DNA of 64,000 bases from Nocardioides glacieisoli (GTDB lineage: Bacteria > Actinomycetota > Actinomycetes > Propionibacteriales > Nocardioidaceae). The stretch spans positions 1 to 64,000 of the forward strand of contig NZ_SDWS01000009.1 in NCBI RefSeq assembly GCF_004137245.1. Reading direction: 5' to 3'. The notes beneath the pieces are model-generated. The model was not told where the DNA came from and made no database searches. It saw only the letters and a program-made list of their open reading frames with translations. Every line of letters starts with the position of its first letter. Position 1 is the stretch's first letter. This document shows positions 17,028-25,676 of the stretch, piece by piece. The position numbers and the translations under genes were made by a program.

Positions 17028-17611
17028 CGCTCGACTCCCATCTCTTCGAACGCGGTCCGCAGGATGCGGATCGCGTAGTACGAGCGTGACTTCACGGTGC
17101 CCGGGCGCAGCCCGAGGGTGCTGGCGGCCTCGGTGACGGTGGCGCCGCGGTAGTAGAGCTCGTCGACCACGGCCCGGTGCTCGGGTGAGAGCCGGTCCAG
17201 TGCCTGCTCGACGACATAGGCGTCGACCAGCGCGTCGGCGCGGTCACCGACCGACTGGGCTGCCACGGTGTCGTCGTCGCCGATGAGTCGTGGGCGGCGC
17301 TCGTCGGCGCGCCACAGATCGATGACCAGGTTGCGGGCCACCGCGAACAGGTAGGCCCGCGGATCACCGCGACTCGGATCGATCCTGTCGAGGTTGCGCC
17401 AGCCGCGCAGCATCGTCTCCTGCACGACGTCCTCGGCGCGGCCCCGGTCATCGACCAGGCGCAGCACGAAGGTCATCAGGGCCGTCCCGTGCCGTAGGTA
17501 GAGCTCGGTCAGCACTCGCTCATCGGCCCCGGCCGACCTACCGGGTGCCCGCGAGCCGGGGAGCAGCGATCTCACGGGTTTGGGTACGACCCGCTTTCGG
17601 GATCGGTTCAC
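17024..17611 (-). CDS. ECF sigma factor (SigK/SigL-like)
   Basis: A 195-residue protein with region 2 (LRLVDDRGRAEDVVQETMLR, GWRNLDRIDP, YLFAVARNLVIDLWRADERR) and region 4 (LDRLSPEHRAVVDELYYRGA, TVTEAASTLGLRPGTVKSRS). The first 25 residues are basic and may be non-native; an internal start is possible. It is paired with the overlapping RskA-like anti-sigma gene and probably directs its own operon. Confidence 0.9.
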   Translation of the reverse strand: MNRSRKRVVPKPVRSLLPGSRAPGRSAGADERVLTELYLRHGTALMTFVLRLVDDRGRAEDVVQETMLRGWRNLDRIDPSRGDPRAYLFAVARNLVIDLWRADERRPRLIGDDDTVAAQSVGDRADALVDAYVVEQALDRLSPEHRAVVDELYYRGATVTEAASTLGLRPGTVKSRSYYAIRILRTAFEEMGVER

Positions 17612-17635
17612 CGTGTCGCGCCGTGCACGACGGCT

Positions 17636-17651
17636 CCGTGAGGGCTCACGG
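17636..17651. promoter_or_regulatory. inverted repeat between hydrolase and sigma genes
   Basis: An exact 7-bp inverted repeat (ccgtgag / ctcacgg) with a 2-bp centre covers the end of the hydrolase gene, 25 bp before the sigma start. The loop is too short for an RNA terminator, so a DNA-binding site is more likely. The binding protein is unknown. Confidence 0.35.
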
Positions 17652-18299
17652 GGCAGCGAAGCGCTTGAGGCGTTGGAGCATCGCGTCGAGGACCGGACCG
17701 GCCTGGTCTGTGGCGAAGATGTTCTGCGCGTGGGCCGTGCCCGGCAGGATCGTCACCTCGTTCTCCTCACCGGGGGAGGACGCGGCCAGCTCCGTCGAGA
17801 CGTTGGCCACGGGCTCGTCCTCGCTGGCCACGAAGAGCTTCGGCTCCTCCCCGAGACCGTCGACCGTTGCGTTCGGCGATAGCAAGATCAGCTGATCGGC
17901 CAGCGATGGGTCCTGGCTCGCGAGATCGAGGATGGCGTCGGCCCCAGCGCTGGCCCCGACGAGCGCGACGTCGGCGACTCCCTCGCCCTGTAGCTGTTCC
18001 ACGGCGTCGCGAATCGCATCGGGGTCGATGTCCTCGACAGCGATCACGCTCGCTCCCTGGTCGGCGATCGCGACGGCTTGCTCCTCCCAACTGGCCGCGT
18101 TGAAGGCGGCGCCATGAGCGAGGACAACTCCGTAGTCTCCCTGGCCCCACCTCGACGCCGGGGCGCCGGCGACGGAGATGGTCTGCCCTGAGGAGTCACC
18201 GGTGGAACCGGTGCTGGCCGTCTCCGGCGATCCTCCGCAACTCGCCAGGGCCAGGACAAGGACCGGTGCGAGTGCCGTTCTCTTCAGGGTTCCGAGCAT
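17646..18299 (-). CDS. alpha/beta-hydrolase lipoprotein
   Basis: A 217-residue protein from the ATG at 18299; the ATG at 18308 is an alternative. A lipobox (LALASC) follows a short hydrophobic signal. The hydrolase core has YGVVLAHGAAFNAASWEEQA, the nucleophile elbow GASAG, an acidic residue in FVASEDEPVANV and the catalytic His in PGTAHAQ. It is a surface-anchored serine hydrolase of unknown substrate. It sits 34 bp upstream of the sigma gene on the same strand and may be the first gene of that operon. Confidence 0.85.
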   Translation of the reverse strand: MLGTLKRTALAPVLVLALASCGGSPETASTGSTGDSSGQTISVAGAPASRWGQGDYGVVLAHGAAFNAASWEEQAVAIADQGASVIAVEDIDPDAIRDAVEQLQGEGVADVALVGASAGADAILDLASQDPSLADQLILLSPNATVDGLGEEPKLFVASEDEPVANVSTELAASSPGEENEVTILPGTAHAQNIFATDQAGPVLDAMLQRLKRFAAP

Positions 18300-18393
18300 G
18301 TCCACCACACTAGGTCGCTGTGCACGGAATGCTCATCTGTGTGACCGTCCCTTGCCCGCCACGCGTAAGCCGTCGTACACCACGCCTGTGGAC

Positions 18394-19116
18394 TCAACTG
18401 TGGGCTGTTCGCCCGCAGAGATCTGCGGCTCGTTCCAGAGCGGCGGTGGTTCGCTGGAGGGCTTCCTGGCGCCGGTGTCCGTTGGCAGGTGAGGGATGGG
18501 GAACGGCCAGGGTCGGGACGACGACCGGGTGCTCGGCGAGCGTGAGGTACCTCATCCACCCTTCAAGTGCCGCGCCGCCGAAGGTCACGACCACCCGGAG
18601 GTCGACCAGTTCGGCGAGCAGCGCGCTCAAGGCCGGCCGGGCGTCTTCCAGGTCATCGACCCGGGGGGCGCGGAGTCGACCTTCAGGTCCGGTCAGGGCC
18701 CAGGGGACGACGTTCCACCGCAGGCAGCGAGCCTGGTCGAGATTGGAGGAGGTCAGCGCCCGGTGAACCTGTCGGGTGGTGGGATCGTCGTTGTCGAGCG
18801 AGCTGAAGCCGAGGTCGCCCGCGGCGACCGTTCTGGGGCCGGGCGCCTCCATCAGTAGCAGCACCTGGGCCTTAGTTCCTGCACCGTCGGGGTCGAACCA
18901 GGGCACGAACCTGGAATTGCTCGGACCTTCTAACCGCCACCGTTCGGCCAGCTCGTTCAAGCGGCCAACCGGGTCGTCGTGGACGCGCGCTCGTTTGCTG
19001 GCAGGGTCAGGCAGCACGGTGTCCGCTCCAGCCCACGGGCGCAACACCGACAGCCAGGCAGATGCCCGCGAATCCGGCGGCCACCGGGAGGGGGAACGCT
19101 TGCTCATCCCGTACAT
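18394..19116 (-). CDS. uracil-DNA glycosylase-like superfamily protein
   Basis: The protein has the fold start RFVPWFDPDGAGTKAQVLLL, MEAPGPRTVAAGDLGFSSLD, then CLRWNVVPWALTGPEGRLR and a late strand VVTFGGAALEGWMRYL with PHPSPANGH. These match the GxDPG-like, NxxPW and H(P)SP motifs of UDG-like enzymes. The catalytic Asp of classic UDG is not clear, so activity is uncertain. The start is doubtful: the first 30 residues are atypical and a GTG at 19017 would give a more usual protein. Confidence 0.7.
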   Translation of the reverse strand: MYGMSKRSPSRWPPDSRASAWLSVLRPWAGADTVLPDPASKRARVHDDPVGRLNELAERWRLEGPSNSRFVPWFDPDGAGTKAQVLLLMEAPGPRTVAAGDLGFSSLDNDDPTTRQVHRALTSSNLDQARCLRWNVVPWALTGPEGRLRAPRVDDLEDARPALSALLAELVDLRVVVTFGGAALEGWMRYLTLAEHPVVVPTLAVPHPSPANGHRRQEALQRTTAALERAADLCGRTAHS

Positions 19117-19226
19117 GCGGCGGCGACGTCACAAGAGAAACCCTATGCCGAACCAGCGGTGAGCCATGTGCCCGCACCCGGCTCCACTTCGTGGGCCACC
19201 AGTTCATTGTGGAGGCGCTCTGGTGG

Positions 19227-19540
19227 TCAGCGCTCAGCCGCACGCGCGATCGCGACGAGGTCACGCACGGCCCCGGCCGGCGGGTTCTTGGTTCCGACCC
19301 AGACGGCGCGGAAGTACCGTCGCAGATCGAGGTCCAGTACCGCCACGACGCTCAGGCTCCCGGAATCCACGTCGCGCGCGACGACGCGACGGCACCGCCG
19401 GCGCTGATGGCGAGCAGCACGTCCCACTGCGACGTGAACAAGGAAGGCAACCGGTGGACCGTGCCGGTGAGCCTGTCACCGGACGTATCGGGATCGATCG
19501 GCAGATCGCCGACGTCGGGGTAACTATTTTCGGGCACACG
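19227..19540 (-). pseudogene. LysR-type regulator, C-terminal fragment with frameshift
   Basis: One frame has LTGTVHRLPSLFTSQWDVLL and AISAGGAVA, and after a shift near 19390 the other frame has SLSVVAVLDLDLRRYFRAVW and VGTKNPPAGAVRDLVAIARA. This order (SGQGVA-like loop, then the L-L-W strand) is the last part of LysR ligand domains. The HTH and most of the effector domain are absent. Confidence 0.55.
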
Positions 19541-19544
19541 AACT

Positions 19545-19563
19545 CCTACCTGTCTCAGGTAGG
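19545..19563. promoter_or_regulatory. palindrome next to the LysR fragment
   Basis: cctacctg-tct-caggtagg is an exact 8-bp inverted repeat with a 3-bp centre. It could be an orphan operator or a weak hairpin. No intact gene starts beside it. The rest of 19564-19817 shows nothing recognisable. Confidence 0.35.
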
Positions 19564-19817
19564 GACTGTTGGTGGCCTGCCGCCACGGTTGTCGGCGAGC
19601 CCCACCGCCATCGTGTGCGCTCATTCTAACCAACTGCGACACTCACCGGCGAACCCGGACACCCCGAACACATCAGCGCGGACCGCCCAGCGTTTGGGAT
19701 CCCCGACGATCACGCCGAAGGGTCGGGCCAAGTTGGGCCAGGTTGGGCGCAGGAGTGCCCGAACCACACGACCCACCCACCGCGGGGTTGGTCGAACCGA
19801 CCACCACCCCTTGCCCG

Positions 19818-20885
19818 TCATGCGCCGGTGAGCTGTACGCCGGCGTAGGCGACCCCCGCGACGAGGACCCATGACATGAGGCCGAGCACCAGCGCGCGGC
19901 CTCCGGTGCGCCGCAGCACCGGGAGGTGGATCCCGGTGCCCAGACCGACCAGGGCTGCGGCGAGCAAGACCTCCTGGAGGACCTTCGCGCCGTGCAGGAC
20001 CGGATCGGGCAGGAGCCCGGTGCTCGCGACGGCGATCGCTGCCAGGAAGCCGGCGACGAACAGGGGAAGCAGCGGTGGGCGGCGCCCCGTCGCCGCCGCG
20101 GGGGTGCGACGCCGCAGCGCAACGGCGGTCCCGGCGACCAGCGGGGCGAGGAGCACGACGCGGCTGAGCTTGACGACGACCGCGGTCGTCAGGGCTCCCG
20201 GTACGCGGTCGGCTGTCGCCACGGTCTGGCCCACGTCGTGCACGCTTGCGCCGACCCAGCTGCCGAACGCAGCAGGGTCGAGCCCGAGGGGCTCACGAAG
20301 CAGCGGGAGCAGCACGATGGCCAGGCTCCCGCACAACGTGACGAGCGCGATTGCGACCGCCGTGTCGTCCTCGTCCCCGCCGGCGACCTCCTCCATCGCG
20401 GCGACGGCCGAGGCGCCGCAGATCGAGAAGCCGGTGGCGACGAGCAGGGACCGGGCCGGCGGCACACCCAGCAGCCGCCCAAGCAGGCGCGTTCCGGTGA
20501 ACGTGACCGTGACGGTGGTGACCACGACGAGGGCACCGCGCGGCCCCAGGTCGAGCAGCTGTTGCAGCCCCAGCTGCAGGCCAAGCAGCACGACGGCCAG
20601 GCGCAGGAACCGGTGTGAGGCGACGTGGGTGCCGACGTGCAGGGAGGGGTGGTGCAGCCCGATGTTGACCGCGATCGCGCCGATGACCACAGCAACGGTG
20701 GAGGGGTTCACCGCTGGGACCAAGGCATGCACGCCGAACGCGACGCCGGTGGCGGTTGCGACGGCGAGCAACCCAGGTACCGGACTGCGGTGCCCGGGCT
20801 CGGGAGTGGGCGGGCAGGACGGGCGGCAGCGGCTGCCGGTGCGGTGTCGGTGGACAGGGGCTTCGTGGGCCGTGGTCACAGGCAT
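19818..20885 (-). CDS. YeiH/UPF0324 family membrane protein
   Basis: A 355-residue protein from the ATG at 20885, chosen for its RBS gaaggaga; a longer frame reaches 20939. Eight to ten hydrophobic helices follow a hydrophilic N-terminus, with family motifs LRLAVVLLGLQLGLQQLLDL, ATGFSICGASAVAAMEEVAG and GSWVGASVHDVGQTVATADR. The family is proposed to export sulfite/sulfate or a related anion, but this is not well proven. The divergent LysR gene is the usual partner. Confidence 0.88.
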   Translation of the reverse strand: MPVTTAHEAPVHRHRTGSRCRPSCPPTPEPGHRSPVPGLLAVATATGVAFGVHALVPAVNPSTVAVVIGAIAVNIGLHHPSLHVGTHVASHRFLRLAVVLLGLQLGLQQLLDLGPRGALVVVTTVTVTFTGTRLLGRLLGVPPARSLLVATGFSICGASAVAAMEEVAGGDEDDTAVAIALVTLCGSLAIVLLPLLREPLGLDPAAFGSWVGASVHDVGQTVATADRVPGALTTAVVVKLSRVVLLAPLVAGTAVALRRRTPAAATGRRPPLLPLFVAGFLAAIAVASTGLLPDPVLHGAKVLQEVLLAAALVGLGTGIHLPVLRRTGGRALVLGLMSWVLVAGVAYAGVQLTGA

Positions 20886-20992
20886 TCTCCTTCGTCGGTA
20901 CTTCCAGCCTGCGCCGGCAGACGGGCGCTCGGTAGACATCCTGGATCGATGACGTCATCCACCGGACTGATGGCGGGCTCTAGAGTGGGTCG

Positions 20993-21937
20993 ATGACTCT
21001 CACCCGGGTGCCCGACCTCGACACCCTGTCGCTGCTCCTCGAGATCGCTGCCAGCGGCAGCCTGAGCAAGGCCGGTGCCTCCCGCGGGCTAAGCCAGCCT
21101 GCCGTGAGCGCACGGGTGCGCGGACTCGAACGGCTGGTCGGGTTCGCGGTCCTCACTCGCTCGGCCCGTGGCTCGAACCTCACCCCCAACGGTGCACTGC
21201 TGGCCGAGTGGGCACGTGGGGTCCTCGCTGCTGCGGACGTCCTCGAGGCGGGCATCGCGTCCCTGCGCAGCGACCGCATCGCGCGGCTGCGGGTCGCGGC
21301 GAGCTTGACCGTGGCCGAGCATCTACTGCCGAGCTGGCTCGTCGTGCTGGCCGCCACGCATCCGGACACCGCCGTCAGCCTGACCGCAGGCAACAGCGAC
21401 ACCACGGCGGCCGCGGTTCTCGCGGGCGACGCCGACCTCGGCTTCATCGAGGGCCCCGACCTTCCCTCCGGCCTGTCTGCTCAGGTCGTGGCGACCGACC
21501 GGCTCGTGGTCGTCGTCGCGCCCGCTCACCCGTGGGCCCACCGCCGTAGATCGGTAGAGGCTGAGGAGCTGGCCGCAACGCGGCTGGTGCACCGCGAAGC
21601 CGGGTCGGGGACCCGCACCGCGCTGGACCGAGCCCTGACCCCGTTCGGCACCCCCACCCAACCCCTGCTCGAGGTGTCGACCAGCAGCGGCGTCCGCTCC
21701 GCAGTCATCGCCGGAGCCGGCCCGGCCGTGCTCTCCGACCTGGCAGTGCACGACGACGTCGCAGCCGGCCGCCTAGTCCAGGTCCCCGTTCACGGAGTCG
21801 ACCTCGACCGCTCGCTACGTGCCGTCTGGCTCACCGGCCAGCGACCGGTCGGCCCGGCAGAGGACCTGCTTCGGCTTGCAGTCCCCGAGAGGCCACGAGC
21901 CCGGCGTCTACCCCGGAGCAGAGCGCGAGTTCGTTGA
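20993..21937 (+). CDS. LysR family transcriptional regulator (YeiE-like)
   Basis: A 314-residue protein. The winged HTH at residues 7-65 reads LDTLSLLLEIAASGSLSKAG, ASRGLSQPAVSARVRGLERL. The periplasmic-binding-like effector domain includes TVAEHLLPSWLVVLAATHPD and IAGAGPAVLSDLAVHDDVAA. It diverges from the YeiH-like gene (107 bp between starts), an arrangement known for YeiE/YeiH and CbbR-type pairs. Confidence 0.9.
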   Translation: MTLTRVPDLDTLSLLLEIAASGSLSKAGASRGLSQPAVSARVRGLERLVGFAVLTRSARGSNLTPNGALLAEWARGVLAAADVLEAGIASLRSDRIARLRVAASLTVAEHLLPSWLVVLAATHPDTAVSLTAGNSDTTAAAVLAGDADLGFIEGPDLPSGLSAQVVATDRLVVVVAPAHPWAHRRRSVEAEELAATRLVHREAGSGTRTALDRALTPFGTPTQPLLEVSTSSGVRSAVIAGAGPAVLSDLAVHDDVAAGRLVQVPVHGVDLDRSLRAVWLTGQRPVGPAEDLLRLAVPERPRARRLPRSRARVR

Positions 21938-22271
21938 GGATCGCTGGCGCTACCGTGACTCGCGCGAGCTGGTCAACGCGCCACAAACTACTGGTCACAA
22001 AGAGCGCGACCGCAGCAGGATCGGCTCGCGGAGCGTGCCAGTGCAGGATCGGCTCGCGGAGCGCGCCAGTGCAGGATCCGTCATCGGTACGCGCACTCAA
22101 CGCCAGCCGGACTTACAACCCGCCCCAGCACGCCGGCACCTAACACGACTTCGCATCACGATCACACGCATCGAGGACTACGCGGCGGCCGGAGCGGCAC
22201 CGTTGTGCTTCGACCGCCGCGCTCGCTCCGGCTACCCCACGACTCCAGCGGTGGCGTGACTCAGCCGGTGG
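21938..22271. other. intergenic region, no gene seen
   Basis: Apart from the tandem repeat at 22015-22078 I see no gene, RNA or terminator. Both flanking genes point into it, so it is a convergent spacer. Confidence 0.5.
22015..22078. repeat. 28-bp tandem repeat, 2.3 copies
   Basis: Unit one at 22015-22042 and unit two at 22043-22070 begin gcaggatcggctcgcggagc and differ by one base (gt versus gc before gccagt). A third partial copy (gcaggatc) follows. The repeat is too short for CRISPR and lies between convergent genes. Confidence 0.85.
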
Positions 22272-23447
22272 TCAGAGTGCCGTGTACAACGCCTTCTCGA
22301 AGTCGCCGTAGAGCTTCCAGGCCTCATGCTCAGTGATGAAGGGCAGCGAGTTGGTGTAGATCGAGGCGCAGATCCCGGTGCTCCGGTCGATGAAGAAGTG
22401 GGTGTTGAACAGACCGGCCCAGGCGCCGCTGCCTGCCTTGCGGCCGCCGGGTGAGTCGGCGCCGTTGAGCATCAGGCCGTAGCCCCACTTCCAGCCGGGA
22501 CCGGCGTGGAGCGTGTCGGTGATCGCCGGGTCGGCGGTTGCGATCTCGGCGGGGAAGTCGAGGTCGCCGATCTGGTTGCTGAACGCCGCGTCGACGGTGC
22601 CCTCCTCGAGGATGCGGGTGCCGTCGAGCTCCCCGCCGCGGAGCAGGGCGCGCTCGAAGCGGATGTAGTCGCGCGGGGTGGAGTAGAGGCCGTGGCCGCC
22701 GGCCCACCAGTCGGGCTCGGGGTTGAGGATGCTGCCGGCCGAGCCCCACGACCCGTCCTCGCCCTTGACGTGGACCGTCACCGCGTTGTCGCGCTGGGCG
22801 TCGCTGGGGTGGAAGGTCGTGTTGCTCATGCCCAGGGGGCCGGCGATGCCCTCCTCGATCACCGCATCGAGCTGCTTCCCAGCCACCGCCTCGACGACCC
22901 GGCCGAGCCAGTCGGTGTTGATCCCGTAGACGAACTTCTCGCCGGGGTGCGCGGTCATGGGCGCCTTGAAGGCGTCCATCGAGCCCGGCACCACGTTGGG
23001 GATCCCGGTCGCCGCTTCGTACTTCACGAGGTCGTCGTTCCAGAACCAGTAGCCCAAGCCGCTGGTGTGGGTCACAAGCTGGTGGACGGTCGGCGGAGTA
23101 CGTGGAGCGACCAGGATCGGCTCGTCGCCGTCCCAGCCTTCAAGGACCCTCACGTCCGCGAAGTCCGGCACGTAGTCCGCGACGGGGGCGTCGAAGTCGA
23201 GGTCGCCCCGCTCCTTCTGCTGCAGGGCGGCGGTGGTGCACACCATCTTGGTCATGGACATGATCCGGAACTGGGTAGACGTCCCGACCGGGTCGTCGGA
23301 CTCGCCGGCGATCCGCACGCCAGCCCCACCCTCGTAGAAGACGCCGTCGGCATCCGCGGCGATGGCGGCGACGTGCGGCACCGCCCCGTTGTCCACGCCC
23401 TGCCGAAGCACGGCGTCGATCGCCGCGCCGTCGATGGTCCTCGTCAT
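22272..23447 (-). CDS. serine hydrolase, class C beta-lactamase/esterase family
   Basis: A 391-residue protein without a signal peptide. The Ser-x-x-Lys site is SMTK (FRIMSMTKMVCTTAALQ), the second motif Tyr-x-Asn is YGIN (EKFVYGINTDWLGRVVEAV), and the C-terminal region has AGPGWKWGYGLMLNG. The length and the absence of secretion suggest an EstB-like cytoplasmic esterase or peptidase rather than a beta-lactamase. It diverges from a second hydrolase gene at 23638; both may act on related esters. Confidence 0.88.
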   Translation of the reverse strand: MTRTIDGAAIDAVLRQGVDNGAVPHVAAIAADADGVFYEGGAGVRIAGESDDPVGTSTQFRIMSMTKMVCTTAALQQKERGDLDFDAPVADYVPDFADVRVLEGWDGDEPILVAPRTPPTVHQLVTHTSGLGYWFWNDDLVKYEAATGIPNVVPGSMDAFKAPMTAHPGEKFVYGINTDWLGRVVEAVAGKQLDAVIEEGIAGPLGMSNTTFHPSDAQRDNAVTVHVKGEDGSWGSAGSILNPEPDWWAGGHGLYSTPRDYIRFERALLRGGELDGTRILEEGTVDAAFSNQIGDLDFPAEIATADPAITDTLHAGPGWKWGYGLMLNGADSPGGRKAGSGAWAGLFNTHFFIDRSTGICASIYTNSLPFITEHEAWKLYGDFEKALYTAL

Positions 23448-23637
23448 GATGCGTCCTCCTCGTGGTGGGCGCCGGCGTTACCGGTCGCTGTGGCTCACCG
23501 TGCTCCTCCGGCGGCGCGCAGGGAACCGCCGTCGCGACGCAGTTCGGTGTGCTCGGACCGCCATCTGGCGGGTCGCATCTCGCGAGTTGCACATTCGTCG
23601 GGTCGACCCCTGTCGCGGACGTCCGTCCGGGGCTAGC

Positions 23638-24609
23638 GTGACGAGGGTGACGAACGTCGTACGCCCCGAGTTCGACCCCGAGCTCAAGGCCGGACTGGCC
23701 ATCGTGGGGGGCATGTTCCCGCCCACGATCACGCCCGACCTCATCGACTTCATGCGGGTGTCCTACGCCTCGGCCCCACTCGACGACCTCCTCGCCGAGC
23801 GCGGGATCGGACGGGTCGACCTGGAGGTGCCGGGGCACGAGGGGACTGCCTTGGCCGTCTCGGTGCTGCGACCGGCCGGGGCCACCTCCGGTCGCCCCGG
23901 AGTCCTCTACGCCCACTCCGGCGGGCTGATGTTCGGCGACCGGTTCAGCGGCATCGACCTGGTCCTCGACTGGGTGGACCGGCTGGGCGTGGTCATGGTG
24001 ACCGTCGAATACCGCCTCGCCCCCGAGTTCCCCGATCCCTATCCCCGCGAGGACATGTACGCCGCCCTCGAGTGGACCGCTTCCCACTGCGAGGACCTCG
24101 GGATCCGCTCCGACCGGCTGCTCGTGGCCGGAGCGAGTGCCGGTGGCGGGCTGGCCGCCGGCCTCGCCCTCGCTGCACGCGACCGTGGGGGACCGCGGCT
24201 GTGCGGCCAGGTGCTCGACTATCCGATGCTCGACGACCGGGGCACCACAGCGTCGACAGGTCAGTTCGACGGGATCGGCGTGTGGGACCGGGTGAGCAAC
24301 GAGACCGGCTGGGGCGCCCTGCTCGGGGCGCAGCGAGGAGGCGATCAGGTGTCGCCGTACGCCGCACCGTCGCGGGCCGACGACCTGTCGGGGCTCCCGC
24401 CGGCCTTCATCGACGTCGGGGCCGCCGAGATCTTCCGCGACGAGGCCATCGACTATGCCGACGCCATCTGGCGGGCCGGCGGCAACGCCGAGCTGCACGT
24501 GTGGGCAGGCGCGTTCCACGCCTGCGACATCTTCGCCCCGCACACAGCAGTCGGGCGCTCGATGATCCAGGCGCGCGACACGTGGGTGGAGAAGATCCTC
24601 GGTGACTGA
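23638..24609 (+). CDS. HSL-type alpha/beta hydrolase (esterase/lipase)
   Basis: A 323-residue protein from GTG 23638; a second in-frame GTG is at 23647. The oxyanion-hole motif is HSGGLMFGD in place of the usual HGGG, the nucleophile is GASAGG, Asp lies in the PAFIDVGAAEIFRDE region and His in FHACD. The strand VTVEYRLAPEFPDPYPREDM is a clear family mark. It is a cytoplasmic carboxylesterase of unknown substrate. The next gene starts 17 bp downstream, so it is co-transcribed with the PucR-like regulator. Confidence 0.88.
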   Translation: MTRVTNVVRPEFDPELKAGLAIVGGMFPPTITPDLIDFMRVSYASAPLDDLLAERGIGRVDLEVPGHEGTALAVSVLRPAGATSGRPGVLYAHSGGLMFGDRFSGIDLVLDWVDRLGVVMVTVEYRLAPEFPDPYPREDMYAALEWTASHCEDLGIRSDRLLVAGASAGGGLAAGLALAARDRGGPRLCGQVLDYPMLDDRGTTASTGQFDGIGVWDRVSNETGWGALLGAQRGGDQVSPYAAPSRADDLSGLPPAFIDVGAAEIFRDEAIDYADAIWRAGGNAELHVWAGAFHACDIFAPHTAVGRSMIQARDTWVEKILGD

Positions 24610-24626
24610 GCGGGAGAAGAGCTGAC

Positions 24627-25676
24627 GTGCAGGAGCTGTTGGGCCGCATCGCGCGTCTCGATCCCAGCGCCAGTCTGGGGTTGCGGGTGATCGCCTGTTT
24701 CGACGAGCTGGTCGTCGGCAACGTCAACACGCGTGGCCTCCTCGCCGCCGCTGCATCGCTGGCCGGGTGCTCGGCCGGCTTCCGCCAGGAGCACCCGCGT
24801 CGGGTGCTGCGCGTGAGTCCGCGCGGGAGCGTGGTGGACGGTGATCCGCCCGAGCTCGACGCCGAGTTCATGGCCCCCGCCTCGGACGGCCTGGTCGTCT
24901 GGCTCGAGCGCGAGGGTGAGGCGCTGCCCAACGACGCGATCACACTTGAACGGCTCGCGCTGGCTGTCCGGATTCGGCACGGTCGCGGTCGGCGCGACCA
25001 CGACAACCGGCGCCACCTCGGGCTGCTCACCGACCTCGACGTGGCCGCGGAGGAGAGGATCGCCGCGGCGGTCGCCCTCGGTCTCAGCGCCACCGGTCGC
25101 TACCGCGTGGCGGCCGCGCCGCTGTTCGCCGTGTGGGTGCGCCACCCGGACGGTCCGGAGGACGTCATTCCCACCCGGCACGGGCCCATCCACGCGATCG
25201 TCCTGCCCGAGTCCTACGACGCGTTCGAGGCCAGTCCCTGCGGGGTCGGGATGGTCAGCTCGGTCGACGAGCTCCACCACTCGTTCCGCACCGCGATGGT
25301 CGCGCTCCGGTTGTGCGCACCACCGGACGACGGCCTCGTCTGCGCCGACGTCTACGGCGGACTGATCGACATGCTGGCCGACACCCCGGAGGACGCTCAC
25401 CAGCCCGATGTCGCGCGGATGGATGACGTGGCGAAGCACCCGTGGGGTCTCACGACGGTGGCTGCCATCTTGGCGACCCAGTCGGTGCGCGAGGCAGCGC
25501 GCCGGGCTGGAGTACACCACAGCACGCTGAGCACCCGGGTGGATGTCATCTCCGCTGCCCTGGGCTTCGACCCGCTCGACGGGTTCGGTCGTGCCCGCCT
25601 CGGCCTGGCCTACCTCAGCCACCGCCTGCGCCGCTCGAAGGTGCTCGATCTACCTGCGCCACCCTTCGGCACCTGA
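24627..25676 (+). CDS. PucR-type helix-turn-helix regulator
   Basis: A 349-residue GTG-started protein. The C-terminal HTH (about residues 275-335) includes VAAILATQSVREAARRAGVH, HSTLSTRVDVISAALGFDP, with the late helix ARLGLAYLSHRLRRSK. The N-terminal part is variable and probably senses a ligand. It is the last gene of the pair with the HSL esterase and probably controls the divergent hydrolase genes. Confidence 0.78.
   Translation: MQELLGRIARLDPSASLGLRVIACFDELVVGNVNTRGLLAAAASLAGCSAGFRQEHPRRVLRVSPRGSVVDGDPPELDAEFMAPASDGLVVWLEREGEALPNDAITLERLALAVRIRHGRGRRDHDNRRHLGLLTDLDVAAEERIAAAVALGLSATGRYRVAAAPLFAVWVRHPDGPEDVIPTRHGPIHAIVLPESYDAFEASPCGVGMVSSVDELHHSFRTAMVALRLCAPPDDGLVCADVYGGLIDMLADTPEDAHQPDVARMDDVAKHPWGLTTVAAILATQSVREAARRAGVHHSTLSTRVDVISAALGFDPLDGFGRARLGLAYLSHRLRRSKVLDLPAPPFGT

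Noticed and set aside
19621-19872. 83-codon minus-strand frame
   Set aside because: Trp/Arg-rich translation, no motif, and it overlaps the end of the YeiH-like gene.
22015-22078. CRISPR-like repeat
   Set aside because: Units are directly adjacent with no spacers, and no cas genes are present.
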